This document shows positions 25,968 through 34,962 of a DNA stretch of 64,000 nt, piece after piece. The notes below the pieces were generated by a model, which was given only the letters and a program-made list of their open reading frames with translations, made no database searches and had not been told where the DNA came from. Made by a program: the position numbers and the translations under genes. Source of the DNA: JAEZDR01 sp039811185 (GTDB lineage Bacteria; Bacteroidota; Bacteroidia; Chitinophagales; Chitinophagaceae); contig JBDHYF010000004.1 of assembly GCA_039811185.1 (NCBI GenBank), forward strand, positions 112,227-176,226, in the 5' to 3' direction. Every line of letters begins with the position of its first letter. Positions within the stretch are counted from its first letter, which is position 1.

Positions 25968-27086
25968 TTGAAAGAGCACTTAAATATTGTATCGCTTACG
26001 GTTCCATATCCTGTTAACTTCGGAGGGGTGTTCGACTTGTTTCATAAGCTGAAAGCCCTACATGCCAAAGGGATAAAAATTCACTTACATTGTTTTGAGT
26101 ACGGGCGTGGACAACAGCCGGCGCTGAATGATTTTTGTGAAACCGTGACTTACTATCCGCGGGTTTCCTACTCAAAAACATTTTTTTCCGGGCTTCCGCA
26201 TATTGTAGCAAGCCGTATAAACGAAGATTTATTCAACAATCTTCTTCAGAACAATTATCCGATATTGATGGAAGGGTTGCATTGCAGCTTTTTGTTGAAA
26301 GATGAAAGATTTAACAACCGCAAACGTCTGGTACGACTGCATAACATTGAAAGTGATTACTATGCTGACCTCGGAAAGAATTCCGTAAAGATGTTGCAGA
26401 AACTTTATTGCAGGAAAGAATCGGCATTATTAAAACAGTACGAATCTTCATTACCAAACGATACGGTGTGGCTATGCGTAACCAAAAAAGATGCGAAAGA
26501 TTTTTCGGAGCGATACGGTTATAAAAATTGTGATTATCTGCCGCTGTTTCTCCCGGAATGGAGTTCCGCATACCAGCAAGAATCGGGAAACTATTGTTTG
26601 TATCACGGCGACTTAAGTATAAGTTCTAATAACAAGATGGCTTTGCTGTTGGCTGAATTATTTGCAGCTACCGAAATTCCATTTGTGATAGCAGGGCATC
26701 AACCTTCAAAAAAACTATTACAGCAAACAAAAGGTGTAAAAAATATTGAAGTGATTGCAAGCCCCTCGAACGATGAAATGCACAATCTTATTACAAAGGC
26801 GAAGGTTAATATTGTCCCTTCGTTGAGCGCAACAGGAATTAAACTGAAATTGATAAACGCGCTCTACAACGGCAAACACTGCATTGCTAACGCTGAAACT
26901 GTTGCAGGAACCGAGTTTGAAGACATTTGTGCAGTTACCGGGCTAACAAATATTCCGGCAGTGGCACGCACACTGATGAAAACAGAGTTTACAAAGGAGG
27001 CGTTTGAGAAACGTGTTACAATGTTGAGAGGCTTGTTTAACAACGGCAAAAATGCCGACCGGCTGATTCAATATATTTGCAGCTAA
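25968..27086 (+). CDS. Glycosyltransferase family protein
   Basis: A 372-residue GT-B type protein: N-terminal NIVSLTVPYPVNFGGVFDLFHKLKAL with the glycine-rich acceptor loop, and C-terminal CLYHGDLSISSNNKMALLLAEL, FVIAGHQPSKKL and VNIVPSLSATGIKLKLINALYNGKHCIAN in the nucleotide-sugar site. The start is TTG: no ATG precedes the conserved first strand. It is 4 bp from the upstream GT gene, suggesting a functional pair. Confidence 0.85.
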   Translation: MKEHLNIVSLTVPYPVNFGGVFDLFHKLKALHAKGIKIHLHCFEYGRGQQPALNDFCETVTYYPRVSYSKTFFSGLPHIVASRINEDLFNNLLQNNYPILMEGLHCSFLLKDERFNNRKRLVRLHNIESDYYADLGKNSVKMLQKLYCRKESALLKQYESSLPNDTVWLCVTKKDAKDFSERYGYKNCDYLPLFLPEWSSAYQQESGNYCLYHGDLSISSNNKMALLLAELFAATEIPFVIAGHQPSKKLLQQTKGVKNIEVIASPSNDEMHNLITKAKVNIVPSLSATGIKLKLINALYNGKHCIANAETVAGTEFEDICAVTGLTNIPAVARTLMKTEFTKEAFEKRVTMLRGLFNNGKNADRLIQYICS

Positions 27087-27094
27087 GTCAGCCT

Positions 27095-27817
27095 ATGCAA
27101 CCAACAAAATTATCGGTAAACATCAACAAATTTGCTACGCTTAGAAACAGCCGTGGCGGTAATAACCCCGACGTAGTGAAAGCCGCTGTTGATGCGGAGC
27201 GCTTCGGCGCCGACGGCATTACGGTACATCCACGGCCCGACGAACGGCATATCCGCTACGACGATGTTAGAGCTATAAAAAAGGCGATTGGTGTTGAATT
27301 AAATATTGAAGGCAATCCAAGAGAGCAGCGGTTTGTTGATCTGGTACTTGAAGTGAAACCGGCACAAGTGACGCTCGTGCCCGATGCGCTCAATCAACTA
27401 ACTAGCGATCACGGCTGGAATACGGTGGAACACAAGGCGTATTTAAAAGAAATAATTGCCTCGTTTAAACAGGCAGGTATTCGTGTCAGCGTTTTTGTTG
27501 ACCCTCAAATAGAAATGATTGAAGGCGCTGCCTTAACCGGAACCGACCGAATTGAACTGTACACGGAAGCCTACGCTAAAGAATTTCTGAAAAATAAAGC
27601 CGCCGCTGTGCATCCGTACCAGCAGGCAGCGCTATCAGCCCACGGGCTTGGACTGGAAATTAATGCCGGCCACGATCTTGATTTAGAGAACCTGAAATTT
27701 TTTAAAGAAAATGTAAACAACCTGGCGGAAGTAAGTATTGGCCACGCACTGGTTTGCGATGCCCTTTATCTCGGTTTCCAAAACACCATTCAAATGTATA
27801 AACGCCAGCTTGCCTAA
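27095..27817 (+). CDS. pdxJ: Pyridoxine 5'-phosphate synthase PdxJ
   Basis: A 240-residue TIM-barrel enzyme: KLSVNINKFATLRNSRGGNNPDVVKAA opens the protein, followed by HPRPDERHIRYDDV, ELNIEGNP, VTLVPD and HAGHDL-like INAGHDLDLENL. It condenses 1-deoxyxylulose 5-phosphate with 3-amino-2-oxopropyl phosphate. The ATG at 27095 is chosen, not the upstream TTG at 27077 which overlaps the glycosyltransferase and adds non-conserved residues. Confidence 0.95.
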   Translation: MQPTKLSVNINKFATLRNSRGGNNPDVVKAAVDAERFGADGITVHPRPDERHIRYDDVRAIKKAIGVELNIEGNPREQRFVDLVLEVKPAQVTLVPDALNQLTSDHGWNTVEHKAYLKEIIASFKQAGIRVSVFVDPQIEMIEGAALTGTDRIELYTEAYAKEFLKNKAAAVHPYQQAALSAHGLGLEINAGHDLDLENLKFFKENVNNLAEVSIGHALVCDALYLGFQNTIQMYKRQLA

Positions 27818-27826
27818 TAAAAAGAG

Positions 27827-28195
27827 ATGTACACGATTTACGGAATAAAGAATTGCGATACTGTAAAAAAAGCCATCAACTGGTTTAAAGAAAAAGATCT
27901 CCCTTTCAGCTTCTACGACTATCGCATAGAAGGCCTGAGTAAGAAAACAATTCAGGAGTGGATAGATGCACAAGGAAGCGAGCAACTGTTGAATAAAAAA
28001 TCTTTAAGCTGGCGAAATCTACCGCCAGACGAACAGAAGAAAGCTTCATCAAAAAAAGGAACAGCCGATCTTCTGTTCACGCATCTCACCCTGATAAAAC
28101 GGCCTGTCATCACCTCAGAAAACAAAATTGTTACCATTGGTTTTGACGAAGCAGTTTTTCGCGAACGCTATAAAAACCGGAAGGCTAAAAAATAA
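27827..28195 (+). CDS. ArsC/Spx family (YffB-like) reductase
   Basis: A 122-residue thioredoxin-fold protein starting YTIYGIKNCDTVKKAINWFKEK, with a single cysteine at the active-site position in place of the CxxC of Spx. The central KSLSWRNLPPDEQKK and LIKRPVI stretches, the latter with the conserved arginine and cis-proline, fit the ArsC-like clan. YffB-type members are uncharacterised glutathione-linked reductases. It is the last gene of the tsaE run, 9 bp after pdxJ. Confidence 0.85.
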   Translation: MYTIYGIKNCDTVKKAINWFKEKDLPFSFYDYRIEGLSKKTIQEWIDAQGSEQLLNKKSLSWRNLPPDEQKKASSKKGTADLLFTHLTLIKRPVITSENKIVTIGFDEAVFRERYKNRKAKK

Positions 28196-29281
28196 TTACT
28201 TTATCAGTTGGTTGAGCTGCTTCATTAAATCTTCGCCTCTTAAATTTTTGGCGATAATTTTTCCGTTCGGGTCAACCAACAGGTTCTGCGGAATGGATTG
28301 AATATGGTACAATTGCGATACGGCATTATTCCAGTAATTTAAATCGCTAACCTGCGTCCAGGTAAGCTTATCCGCCTTAATTGCCTGAATCCAGCTTTCG
28401 CGCGATTTATCGAGTGACACTCCCAAAACAGTAAAGTTTTTATCCTTGAACTTGTTGAAAGCGTTTACTACATTGGGATTTTCGAGACGGCAGGGCCTGC
28501 ACCAGCTCGCCCAAAAATCGATGAGCACATATTTTCCTCTGAACTGTGAGAGGGAAACCGGATTTCCATTTTCATCGTTTTGTGTAAAATCGATTGCCTG
28601 GCTTCCCACAGCACCAATTTTCCCGGTTGCAAGAGCAGCTTGTAAATACTTCGCATACTTATAGTTTTGCGCATCGGCGCTGAGGGTGCTCAATCTCTTT
28701 TCCGCCGTCATTGCGTCTTTGTTCGGGTCTGTGTCGTACGCATACGCAAGCAACAGCGCGGCAACGGGCGAATTGTTTTTCCGTGCTATAAAGCGATCGA
28801 TGCTGCCCTGATAAATATTATAAGCCGTATTCAACACCACCATAAACGAATCGCGTACAGTAGGGTTGGATGTGGTTTGTACCACCTGGTTATAAACATT
28901 CACGTAGTCTGCAAGGGGCTTCACATAATTTATGAACTCCTCATAATCGGAATGCGATTGAGAACCGGTAATTTTTAAACCGGCCACATCGTCCTGATGA
29001 CCACTGATGTTAACAGAATCGTTCCCGATAAAAAGAACAATCTTTTTCGCGGGGCCTTCGAGCACGAGAAACCTTGTATCCGCTTCGGTAAACTGTCCTT
29101 TCAAAACAAACTGTCCATTCTTAACCTGTGCTTTCGAGTACACCTCGTCATTGTCGGGATTCACAATACTCACCGCGCTGTTCTCAGCTAAGCCTGCAAT
29201 CTTTCCTTTAATTAAAAACTTCTGCGCAATGCCGGAACTGGCTATAGTAAAGGATAACAGCAACAACGATAAAAATCTCAT
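28196..29281 (-). CDS. TlpA-like thiol-disulfide oxidoreductase with DUF4369 domain
   Basis: A 361-residue exported protein: signal peptide (ends near SSGIAQ), an N-terminal DUF4369 beta domain (FLIKGKIAGLAENSAVSIV, QFVLKGQF), and a C-terminal thioredoxin domain with WASWCRPCR as the CxxC site, then NPNVVNAFNKFKDKNFTVLGVSLDK and SIPQNLLVDPNGKI. It would reduce or isomerise disulfides in the periplasm. The start at 29281 is chosen because it begins directly at the signal peptide. The gene stops at the base after the arsC-like stop codon (convergent). Confidence 0.9.
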   Translation of the reverse strand: MRFLSLLLLSFTIASSGIAQKFLIKGKIAGLAENSAVSIVNPDNDEVYSKAQVKNGQFVLKGQFTEADTRFLVLEGPAKKIVLFIGNDSVNISGHQDDVAGLKITGSQSHSDYEEFINYVKPLADYVNVYNQVVQTTSNPTVRDSFMVVLNTAYNIYQGSIDRFIARKNNSPVAALLLAYAYDTDPNKDAMTAEKRLSTLSADAQNYKYAKYLQAALATGKIGAVGSQAIDFTQNDENGNPVSLSQFRGKYVLIDFWASWCRPCRLENPNVVNAFNKFKDKNFTVLGVSLDKSRESWIQAIKADKLTWTQVSDLNYWNNAVSQLYHIQSIPQNLLVDPNGKIIAKNLRGEDLMKQLNQLIK

Positions 29282-29345
29282 GACGAATGTGTTTTGCAGG
29301 CAATTTAAAATCAATAAAACATAATCCTTCTTAATTAACGCTTTC

Positions 29346-30275
29346 TTATTCTTTCAGGCTATCCATCTTCATAATACCCATTAGCTCCTTCATGGTGCGC
29401 ACCATACTTTCGTTACTGCCATCTAAAAATATCATGTTACCTTTTCCGCTTTCGGCAAAATTCTTAATGGCTTCCGTCCACATACTAAAAAGAATGATGT
29501 TGTAGTCGAGGTTTGCGAGTTTCATTTGCTGAGCCGCCTGCCCCATCCCTCTTGCCACTTCTTCGCGAAAAAGCGCCACTCCCTGGCCGCGCAGTTTCGC
29601 GGCCTCCCGCTCCGCCTCGGCTGCAATCTTGATAGCGTTTCCTTCAGCTTCTGCGGCCTTCGTTTTTGTGATGAGAAGCGCCTGCCCTTCGTTTTCCGCA
29701 GCAGCTTTCAGATTGTTGCTCGCTACCACCTTACTCATGCTTTCAAGAATGGCCTTATCGAAGGTGATGTCATTAATTTGCAAATCGAGTAAATGGTAAC
29801 CCCACTCTTCAAGGGAATGGTCTACCTGCTCCTTCACATTCTCCACAATTTCGCGCCTCAATCCCAGTATTTCTACCTGACGTTTTGTGGCAACGAACGA
29901 GCGGATGTTCCCCTCAATCGTGCGCACCAACGCCTGCATCAGGTCGCGTTCCGATATAAACTTAAACGCAACTTTCTTTATGGTATCCTCATTTTCATTC
30001 TGCACAGCATATAACAACATACTTTTAAAATACACGTTTGCCTGATCAATTGTGATGGCTTGAAACTCCATTTCCACTGAACGGTTTTGAATACTGATTC
30101 TTCGGTAAATCTGTTCAAGCACGGGAACTTTAAAACTGAGGCCCGGCCTAAGAATGCGCCGGTATTTCCCAAACATGGTGATGACGGCAATTGTACCCTG
30201 ATTAACGGTTACAAGTCCTGAAAAAACAATTAACACCAGAAGAATCAACCACCAGTAACTTATAAAGAATGACAT
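29346..30275 (-). CDS. SPFH/Band 7 (stomatin-like) membrane protein
   Basis: A 309-residue protein with one N-terminal membrane segment (about 5-24), then an SPFH domain (GTIAVITMFGKYRRILRPGLSFKVPVLEQIYRRIS, FVATKRQVEILGLRREIVENVKEQVDHSLEEWG) and a helical coiled-coil region rich in Ala and Glu (NLKAAAENEGQALLITKTKAA). Such proteins oligomerise at the inner membrane and often regulate proteases. No NfeD partner is encoded beside it. Confidence 0.92.
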   Translation of the reverse strand: MSFFISYWWLILLVLIVFSGLVTVNQGTIAVITMFGKYRRILRPGLSFKVPVLEQIYRRISIQNRSVEMEFQAITIDQANVYFKSMLLYAVQNENEDTIKKVAFKFISERDLMQALVRTIEGNIRSFVATKRQVEILGLRREIVENVKEQVDHSLEEWGYHLLDLQINDITFDKAILESMSKVVASNNLKAAAENEGQALLITKTKAAEAEGNAIKIAAEAEREAAKLRGQGVALFREEVARGMGQAAQQMKLANLDYNIILFSMWTEAIKNFAESGKGNMIFLDGSNESMVRTMKELMGIMKMDSLKE

Positions 30276-30503
30276 TTTTTTCGTGTAAAGAACAGCAAAA
30301 TATTATAATCGGCGAAACGAAAGGTCTAACTTTCTATTTTTTAAAGTTCTTCTTAAAACGGATTTTACCCGAATTTATTTTATCGGTTAAGGCCTTACTG
30401 TTTGCCGCCAACAACGAACTAATTTTCTTTCCCTATCTAGCGTGGAATAACAGGCCATTTTTACCGAGGTAAAAAAACCTTCGGACGCCTGTTCAGGGTT
30501 TGG

Positions 30504-30630
30504 TTTTGACTGGCGTAACAACTTTAAATCCGGGGCCTTTCAGCACCAAGTGTTTGTGCAATCTTTTTGGCGCTTGCTGTTATCGTATCAAGCGATTTGT
30601 CGGCTCCGCTGCTAACCTGCCCAGTCAAAA
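30504..30630. repeat. Long-span 10-bp inverted repeat enclosing 107 bp
   Basis: TTTTGACTGG (30504-30513) is perfectly complementary to CCAGTCAAAA (30621-30630). Between them are two short hairpins: GCAC/GTGC around 30542-30558 and CGCTTG/CAAGCG nearby. The gap from 30276 to 30689 contains no clear gene; a 39-residue minus-strand frame at 30524-30643 crosses this block. It could be a structured RNA, a tiny non-autonomous element or chance. Confidence 0.35.
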
Positions 30631-30689
30631 GTAACGGTTTCATTATCTTTTAATTTGGTCGTAAATTGCAATTGACTGTTTATCTACTG

Positions 30690-30923
30690 ATGGCTGTTTT
30701 TTTATCTTTTTATGTTGCGTTTGGTATCCTTTTGCTTATTTACGTATTAATCAAAGGAGGCATTAAAGCATTGCCGATTATGGTATTAGCGGCTATTGCG
30801 ATCCCGTTGTTTCCCTTCGCTTTACTATATATAATAGTTGCACACTGGAATTCGCATAACCGGTGGGGAATAATTTTTTTTCTCGCTTGCATGATCGCTT
30901 CTGTCATTATTCTTCTTAATTAA
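30690..30923 (+). CDS. Small hydrophobic membrane protein
   Basis: About 77 residues with three predicted membrane helices: the first near VFLSFYVAFGILLLIYVLI, the second at PIMVLAAIAIPLFPFALLYIIV, the third at IIFFLACMIASVIILL, joined by short charged loops (HWNSHNRWG). I do not recognise the family. The ATG at 30690 is used; an in-frame TTG 24 bp upstream would add residues before the first helix. Surrounding DNA is poorly coding, so reality is uncertain. Confidence 0.5.
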   Translation: MAVFLSFYVAFGILLLIYVLIKGGIKALPIMVLAAIAIPLFPFALLYIIVAHWNSHNRWGIIFFLACMIASVIILLN

Positions 30924-30981
30924 AATCCCTCCCATGGTTTCGCCGCTTCCCGCCTTCTCATCACTCAGATCGGGTTTAGTT

Positions 30982-31229
30982 TTAAAAAGTATCGGATGCA
31001 GCTATCAATCTGTCTATCCACCCGTAATCTTCTACCTTTTGCAGTTCTATTTTTTTTGCTCGGCGGTTTTTATTAAGCCGAGAAGCAGGTTATTGGCTGC
31101 GAGAAAATAATCATCGTCGGCTTTAGTTCGCTCATCCCCGCCGAGCCACTGAAAGCGCACGAAAAGTAGAAGAGCAAATTCTTTGGCGCGCTAAGCCAAG
31201 GAATTTATCAGGGCAGCTATGGGGTCATT
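30982..31229 (-). pseudogene. Decayed small gene (in-frame stop plus homopolymer frameshift)
   Basis: On the minus strand a reading frame from 31229 gives NDPIAALINSLA, then a TAG at 31191-31193, then a clearly protein-like segment including FALLLFVRFQWLGGDERTKA and DDYFLAANNLLLGLIKTAEQ. At an eight-base A run (31050-31057) the frame closes, but shifting by one base opens another stretch, IELQKVEDYGWIDRLIAASDTF, ending at 30982. Composition is typical of coding DNA, so this looks like a broken gene of about 80 codons. Family not recognised. Alternatively the A8 run is a programmed slip site. Confidence 0.45.
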
Positions 31230-31379
31230 TTAGCTTAAGCGCAGGCACAGAACAGTCTAAAATTTTTACCCGGGTTAAATAAGAACCGCAAATATTTTAA
31301 ATAAAACTTTATCTCCCCATATAGAAATTTTTTAGTTTGTTTACTTTTTTAATTCACACAATTGCAACAAACATTCAAG

Positions 31380-33341
31380 ATGATTCAGCTTCGAAAAATA
31401 ATTGCAGCCGTCTGTTTTATTTTACTGGCAAACATTGGGCAGGCAAACGCTCAAAGCAGCCGGTGGCAACAAAAGATTAGATATGATATTGATGTAACCC
31501 TCGATGTACAGTTGAACAGGCTTTTCGGTACCGAAAAAATCCGCTACTGGAATCATTCGCCCGACACGCTGAAGCGCCTCTTTTTTCACTTGTACTGGAA
31601 CGCCTTTCAGCCCAACAGCAGCATGGACGCAAGAAGCCGCGACCTGGGGCGACACAGCTATCGAAACGACAAAAACGGCAACCCCATTCCTGACTGGGAC
31701 GCCCGTGTGAAAGACCGCATCAGCAAACTCGACAGCTCCGAAACAGGCTTTTGTAAAGTAGACTTCATTTCGATTGGCGGCAAAAAACAAAAAACCATTC
31801 TGCACGAAACCATTTTAGAAGTTGTGCTCGACAAACCGATTCCGCCCGTTACTAAAAACAGCGGGCCGGTGTTGATAGATGTTGCCTTCGTGTCGCAGGT
31901 GCCGGTTCAAATCAGACGGGCCGGAAGAGATAATGCAGAAGGCATCCGTTACTCCATGAGCCAGTGGTTTCCTAAAATGGCAGAGTACGACGCAATGGGA
32001 TGGCATGCCAACCAATACATTGCCCGGGAGTTTTATGGTGTTTGGGGCGACTTTAACGTAAACATTACGCTGCACAAAGATTATATGGTGGCAGCAACGG
32101 GCGAACTTCAAAATGCACTTCAGATTGGAATGGGCTATACACCTGCCGGCTACAAGCCTCCACGGCCAGCCGGGGAAATGCTGACATGGAAATTTAAAGC
32201 CGTTGGTGTGCACGATTTTGTATGGGCTGCCGACCCCGGATATGTACATGAAAAAACCTCCGTTAAAAACGGTCCTGCACTGCATGTATTTTATAAGCCC
32301 GCAAACGCATCTGCCGACAGTGCCTGGCAACATGTATTGTTTGCTGCTGAGAAAATGCTCCCTTACATAGAAAAGCGCTTTGGCAAATACCCATGGCCCA
32401 CCTATTCATTTATTCAGGGTGGCGATGGTGGAATGGAGTATGCGATGGCAACTTTGCTAAAAGGTCCGGGCATCGGAACGGTGATACACGAATGGATGCA
32501 CAGTTGGTATCAACAATTACTCGGCATTAACGAAGCGCTCTATCCATGGATGGATGAGGGTTTCACCAATTTTGCAGAGAATGAGGTATACTATTATTAC
32601 TTAAAAAATATTGCACCCGAATCGCCTTGGCTCAATGCTGCACAAAAACAACAGGCAAAGAACGAGTTGGCAGGCATTGATGCAGCGCTTCCGTTTAAGC
32701 AGGCAGGCGAATATAAAAACTACTTTAACCTTGCGGCAAGCAATTTACAAGAGCCGCTCAGCACCCATGCCGACCACTTCAACACAAATGTGGCTTATGG
32801 TATTTCTTCTTATTCGAAGGGTTCGATGTTTCTTACGCAGCTCGGCTATTTGATTGGCGACTCTATCCGGGATGTTGCCTTGCTCGACTTCTACCGCACC
32901 TGGAAATTTAAACATCCCGACCCTAACGACTTCATCCGGATAGCTGAAATGCGCGCCGGGCTTATGTTACAGTGGTTCAGACAATATTGGATTGAAACAA
33001 CGAAAACCATCGATTACAGCATTGCGGCCGTACAGGAGCAGGATGGAGTGGCAGCCATTACCCTAAAACGAAACGGCCTGATGCCGATGCCGCTGGACGT
33101 ATTAATTGTTTATAAAGATGGTAGTGAAGAATTACATTATGTTCCCCTCGACCTCCTGCTTGGAAAAAAGCAGAACGAAGGCTGGATGAAACGGGTTGAG
33201 CATGACGCCTGGCGATGGACGCATCCCGAATACGTGCTGCGCCTAAGCAGGCCGGTTGCAGAAATAAAGGAAATCGATATAGACCCCACACAGCGGATGG
33301 CGGATGTGAACCGTAAAAACAACCGCCTCGTTGTTCCATAA
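31380..33341 (+). CDS. M1 family metallopeptidase (aminopeptidase N-like)
   Basis: A 653-residue secreted protein with a signal peptide (ending QANAQ). The zinc site is HEWMH (His370, Glu371, His374) with the third ligand Glu393 in MDEGFTNFAENE, exactly 18 residues on, the gluzincin spacing. The exopeptidase motif GxMEN is altered to GGMEY. The N-terminal beta domain (RYDIDVTLDVQLNRLFGTEKIRYWN) is typical of M1. The ATG at 31380 is used; an in-frame TTG at 31362 only lengthens the signal peptide. It lacks a neighbour that would define its substrate. Confidence 0.92.
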   Translation: MIQLRKIIAAVCFILLANIGQANAQSSRWQQKIRYDIDVTLDVQLNRLFGTEKIRYWNHSPDTLKRLFFHLYWNAFQPNSSMDARSRDLGRHSYRNDKNGNPIPDWDARVKDRISKLDSSETGFCKVDFISIGGKKQKTILHETILEVVLDKPIPPVTKNSGPVLIDVAFVSQVPVQIRRAGRDNAEGIRYSMSQWFPKMAEYDAMGWHANQYIAREFYGVWGDFNVNITLHKDYMVAATGELQNALQIGMGYTPAGYKPPRPAGEMLTWKFKAVGVHDFVWAADPGYVHEKTSVKNGPALHVFYKPANASADSAWQHVLFAAEKMLPYIEKRFGKYPWPTYSFIQGGDGGMEYAMATLLKGPGIGTVIHEWMHSWYQQLLGINEALYPWMDEGFTNFAENEVYYYYLKNIAPESPWLNAAQKQQAKNELAGIDAALPFKQAGEYKNYFNLAASNLQEPLSTHADHFNTNVAYGISSYSKGSMFLTQLGYLIGDSIRDVALLDFYRTWKFKHPDPNDFIRIAEMRAGLMLQWFRQYWIETTKTIDYSIAAVQEQDGVAAITLKRNGLMPMPLDVLIVYKDGSEELHYVPLDLLLGKKQNEGWMKRVEHDAWRWTHPEYVLRLSRPVAEIKEIDIDPTQRMADVNRKNNRLVVP

Positions 33342-33367
33342 GGTAATTCGCAAAACCATCAGCCATA

Positions 33368-33397
33368 AACGAGCTGCTCAAAAAAAAGCAGCTCGTT
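33368..33397. terminator. Hairpin between convergent genes, likely bidirectional terminator
   Basis: AACGAGCTGCT (33368-33378) pairs with AGCAGCTCGTT (33387-33397) over an A-rich loop. The T tract after it is weak, but its place between two convergent genes supports a terminator. Confidence 0.6.
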
Positions 33398-33469
33398 GCT
33401 CGTTTCTATTCAACAGGAATCTTCGCGGGTTTCTGTAGTACAGGAAATTACGGATACAGTGGAATGCTT

Positions 33470-34843
33470 CTACTGTCGCTCGTAACAGCCGATATCCGGT
33501 TTTCCTGCCGGCACTTCACGTGTTAAGCCATCCAAATCGAAAAGGACGCCGGGCAAGGGTTTGGCTGCATCTACACATGGCGAAGCATCGCGCAAGCGGA
33601 AATTATAGATAAGCTTACTCACGTTTACCGTATCGAAGGCGGGATTCAGATTACGCAGCGAAGCCGCATCAGCATAAGCAAGCGGGTTCTTCGATTTGTA
33701 CAAAATATTTTCGAAGCTCAAATTGAAAGCCGTGCTTCCTTTCTTCTCCACAACAATTTCATCTTCAACCAGGCCGCCTTCGCCATAGAAAATACTGTTT
33801 CTGAATTTCGCATCGAGGTCAAACAAAAAACCATCATAGCTGTTTGTAACAAACAAAACGGGACGCTTATGATCGAAGTATAAATTCGTGTAGGTAACCA
33901 CCGTACAGTAATCGAAACTATAACTTCCTCCACCCGCCAGATAAATGTTTGCACCGCAGTTAGTGATAAGACAGTTGCGTGCAGAAACTGACGAAGCCAC
34001 GGCAACAATGCCCGCATCATAAGCGTTATCGATTACACAGGCGTCAAGCACAACTTTGGGCACAGGTATCAATTGTGGATTGGCAACAATTGCCTGATAA
34101 GCATTTTTTATCACCACGTGTTGAAGCAAATTTCCTGAGCTGCTTTCGCCAAACGTGATGCCCGGCCACGACGCAGGAAAATATTTATATGGCTCGTCAA
34201 GGCGGTCGCCTGTAAACACAATTTTGTTCGCAGCGGTTCCATTTGCCACGAGTTGTCCGTTCACAACAACCGGCGCATCCGCATGGCAATACACCTCTGT
34301 TCCGGCATTGATTTTTAGCTGCACATTTTCTCTCACCTTTATTCCACCGAGAATTACAATGGGAAGATCACTCGTCCACACACTGTCGGTTGTAACCTCG
34401 CGTTTGTTCAAAAACCTTGCATTCTTCCCATACGCCTGCAACTGTATCTGTTTTTCATTGCCGTTATATTTTATGGATATGCTGTCTTGCACCACAAACG
34501 GCAGCGTAGAAACAGAAGGGTTTATGTTAACGGCCACAAAAACATAAATGCTGTCGTTCGGCTCAATTTCAACATTCGTTGCATTGCCCGGGCTTCCATC
34601 CACATTTATCTTAAAATAATTATCCATGCCAAGCAGCTTCACTTCCGACAGTACGATTTTTTCATCGTTGGGATTAAAGATTTTAAAGCTTTTTGTAACG
34701 GAGCCAACCGATGTAAAAACGGTATCGAATGAAAGAGTATCCGCCGACGCAAAAACCAATGCACCCGGGTCGGTGACGATGCCGGTTTTTTTACAAGCCT
34801 GCGTAAAAATGCCAAGAAATAAAACAAAAGCAATCCATCTCAT
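33470..34843 (-). CDS. Right-handed beta-helix-type lipoprotein
   Basis: A 457-residue lipoprotein: signal peptide with lipobox TQAC (Cys17). Residues about 30-140 form an immunoglobulin-like domain (ADTLSFDTVFTSVGSVTKSFKIFNPND), and the rest has parallel beta-helix character (INAGTEVYCHADAPVVVNGQLVANG; NLLQHVVIKNAYQAIVA; LDACVIDNAYDAGIVAVASSVSARNCLITNCG). The family is widespread in Bacteroidota and is often described as a choice-of-anchor or hypothetical lipoprotein. Carbohydrate binding is possible but not shown. Confidence 0.78.
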   Translation of the reverse strand: MRWIAFVLFLGIFTQACKKTGIVTDPGALVFASADTLSFDTVFTSVGSVTKSFKIFNPNDEKIVLSEVKLLGMDNYFKINVDGSPGNATNVEIEPNDSIYVFVAVNINPSVSTLPFVVQDSISIKYNGNEKQIQLQAYGKNARFLNKREVTTDSVWTSDLPIVILGGIKVRENVQLKINAGTEVYCHADAPVVVNGQLVANGTAANKIVFTGDRLDEPYKYFPASWPGITFGESSSGNLLQHVVIKNAYQAIVANPQLIPVPKVVLDACVIDNAYDAGIVAVASSVSARNCLITNCGANIYLAGGGSYSFDYCTVVTYTNLYFDHKRPVLFVTNSYDGFLFDLDAKFRNSIFYGEGGLVEDEIVVEKKGSTAFNLSFENILYKSKNPLAYADAASLRNLNPAFDTVNVSKLIYNFRLRDASPCVDAAKPLPGVLFDLDGLTREVPAGKPDIGCYERQ

Positions 34844-34962
34844 TCAACCAAAATAACGGCATTTTTTCATCAAAACTTTTCTTTTCTTCAGCCTGTCAGC
34901 GCCATCGTAATTTTATTAATTGTTTATCTTTTCAACCCCTTCGCTAAAATTAATTTTGATAC

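Noticed and set aside
30524..30643. 39-residue minus-strand frame in the inverted-repeat block
   Set aside because: It has a start and stop but no clear protein character, and neighbouring frames are equally plausible, so it is not called.
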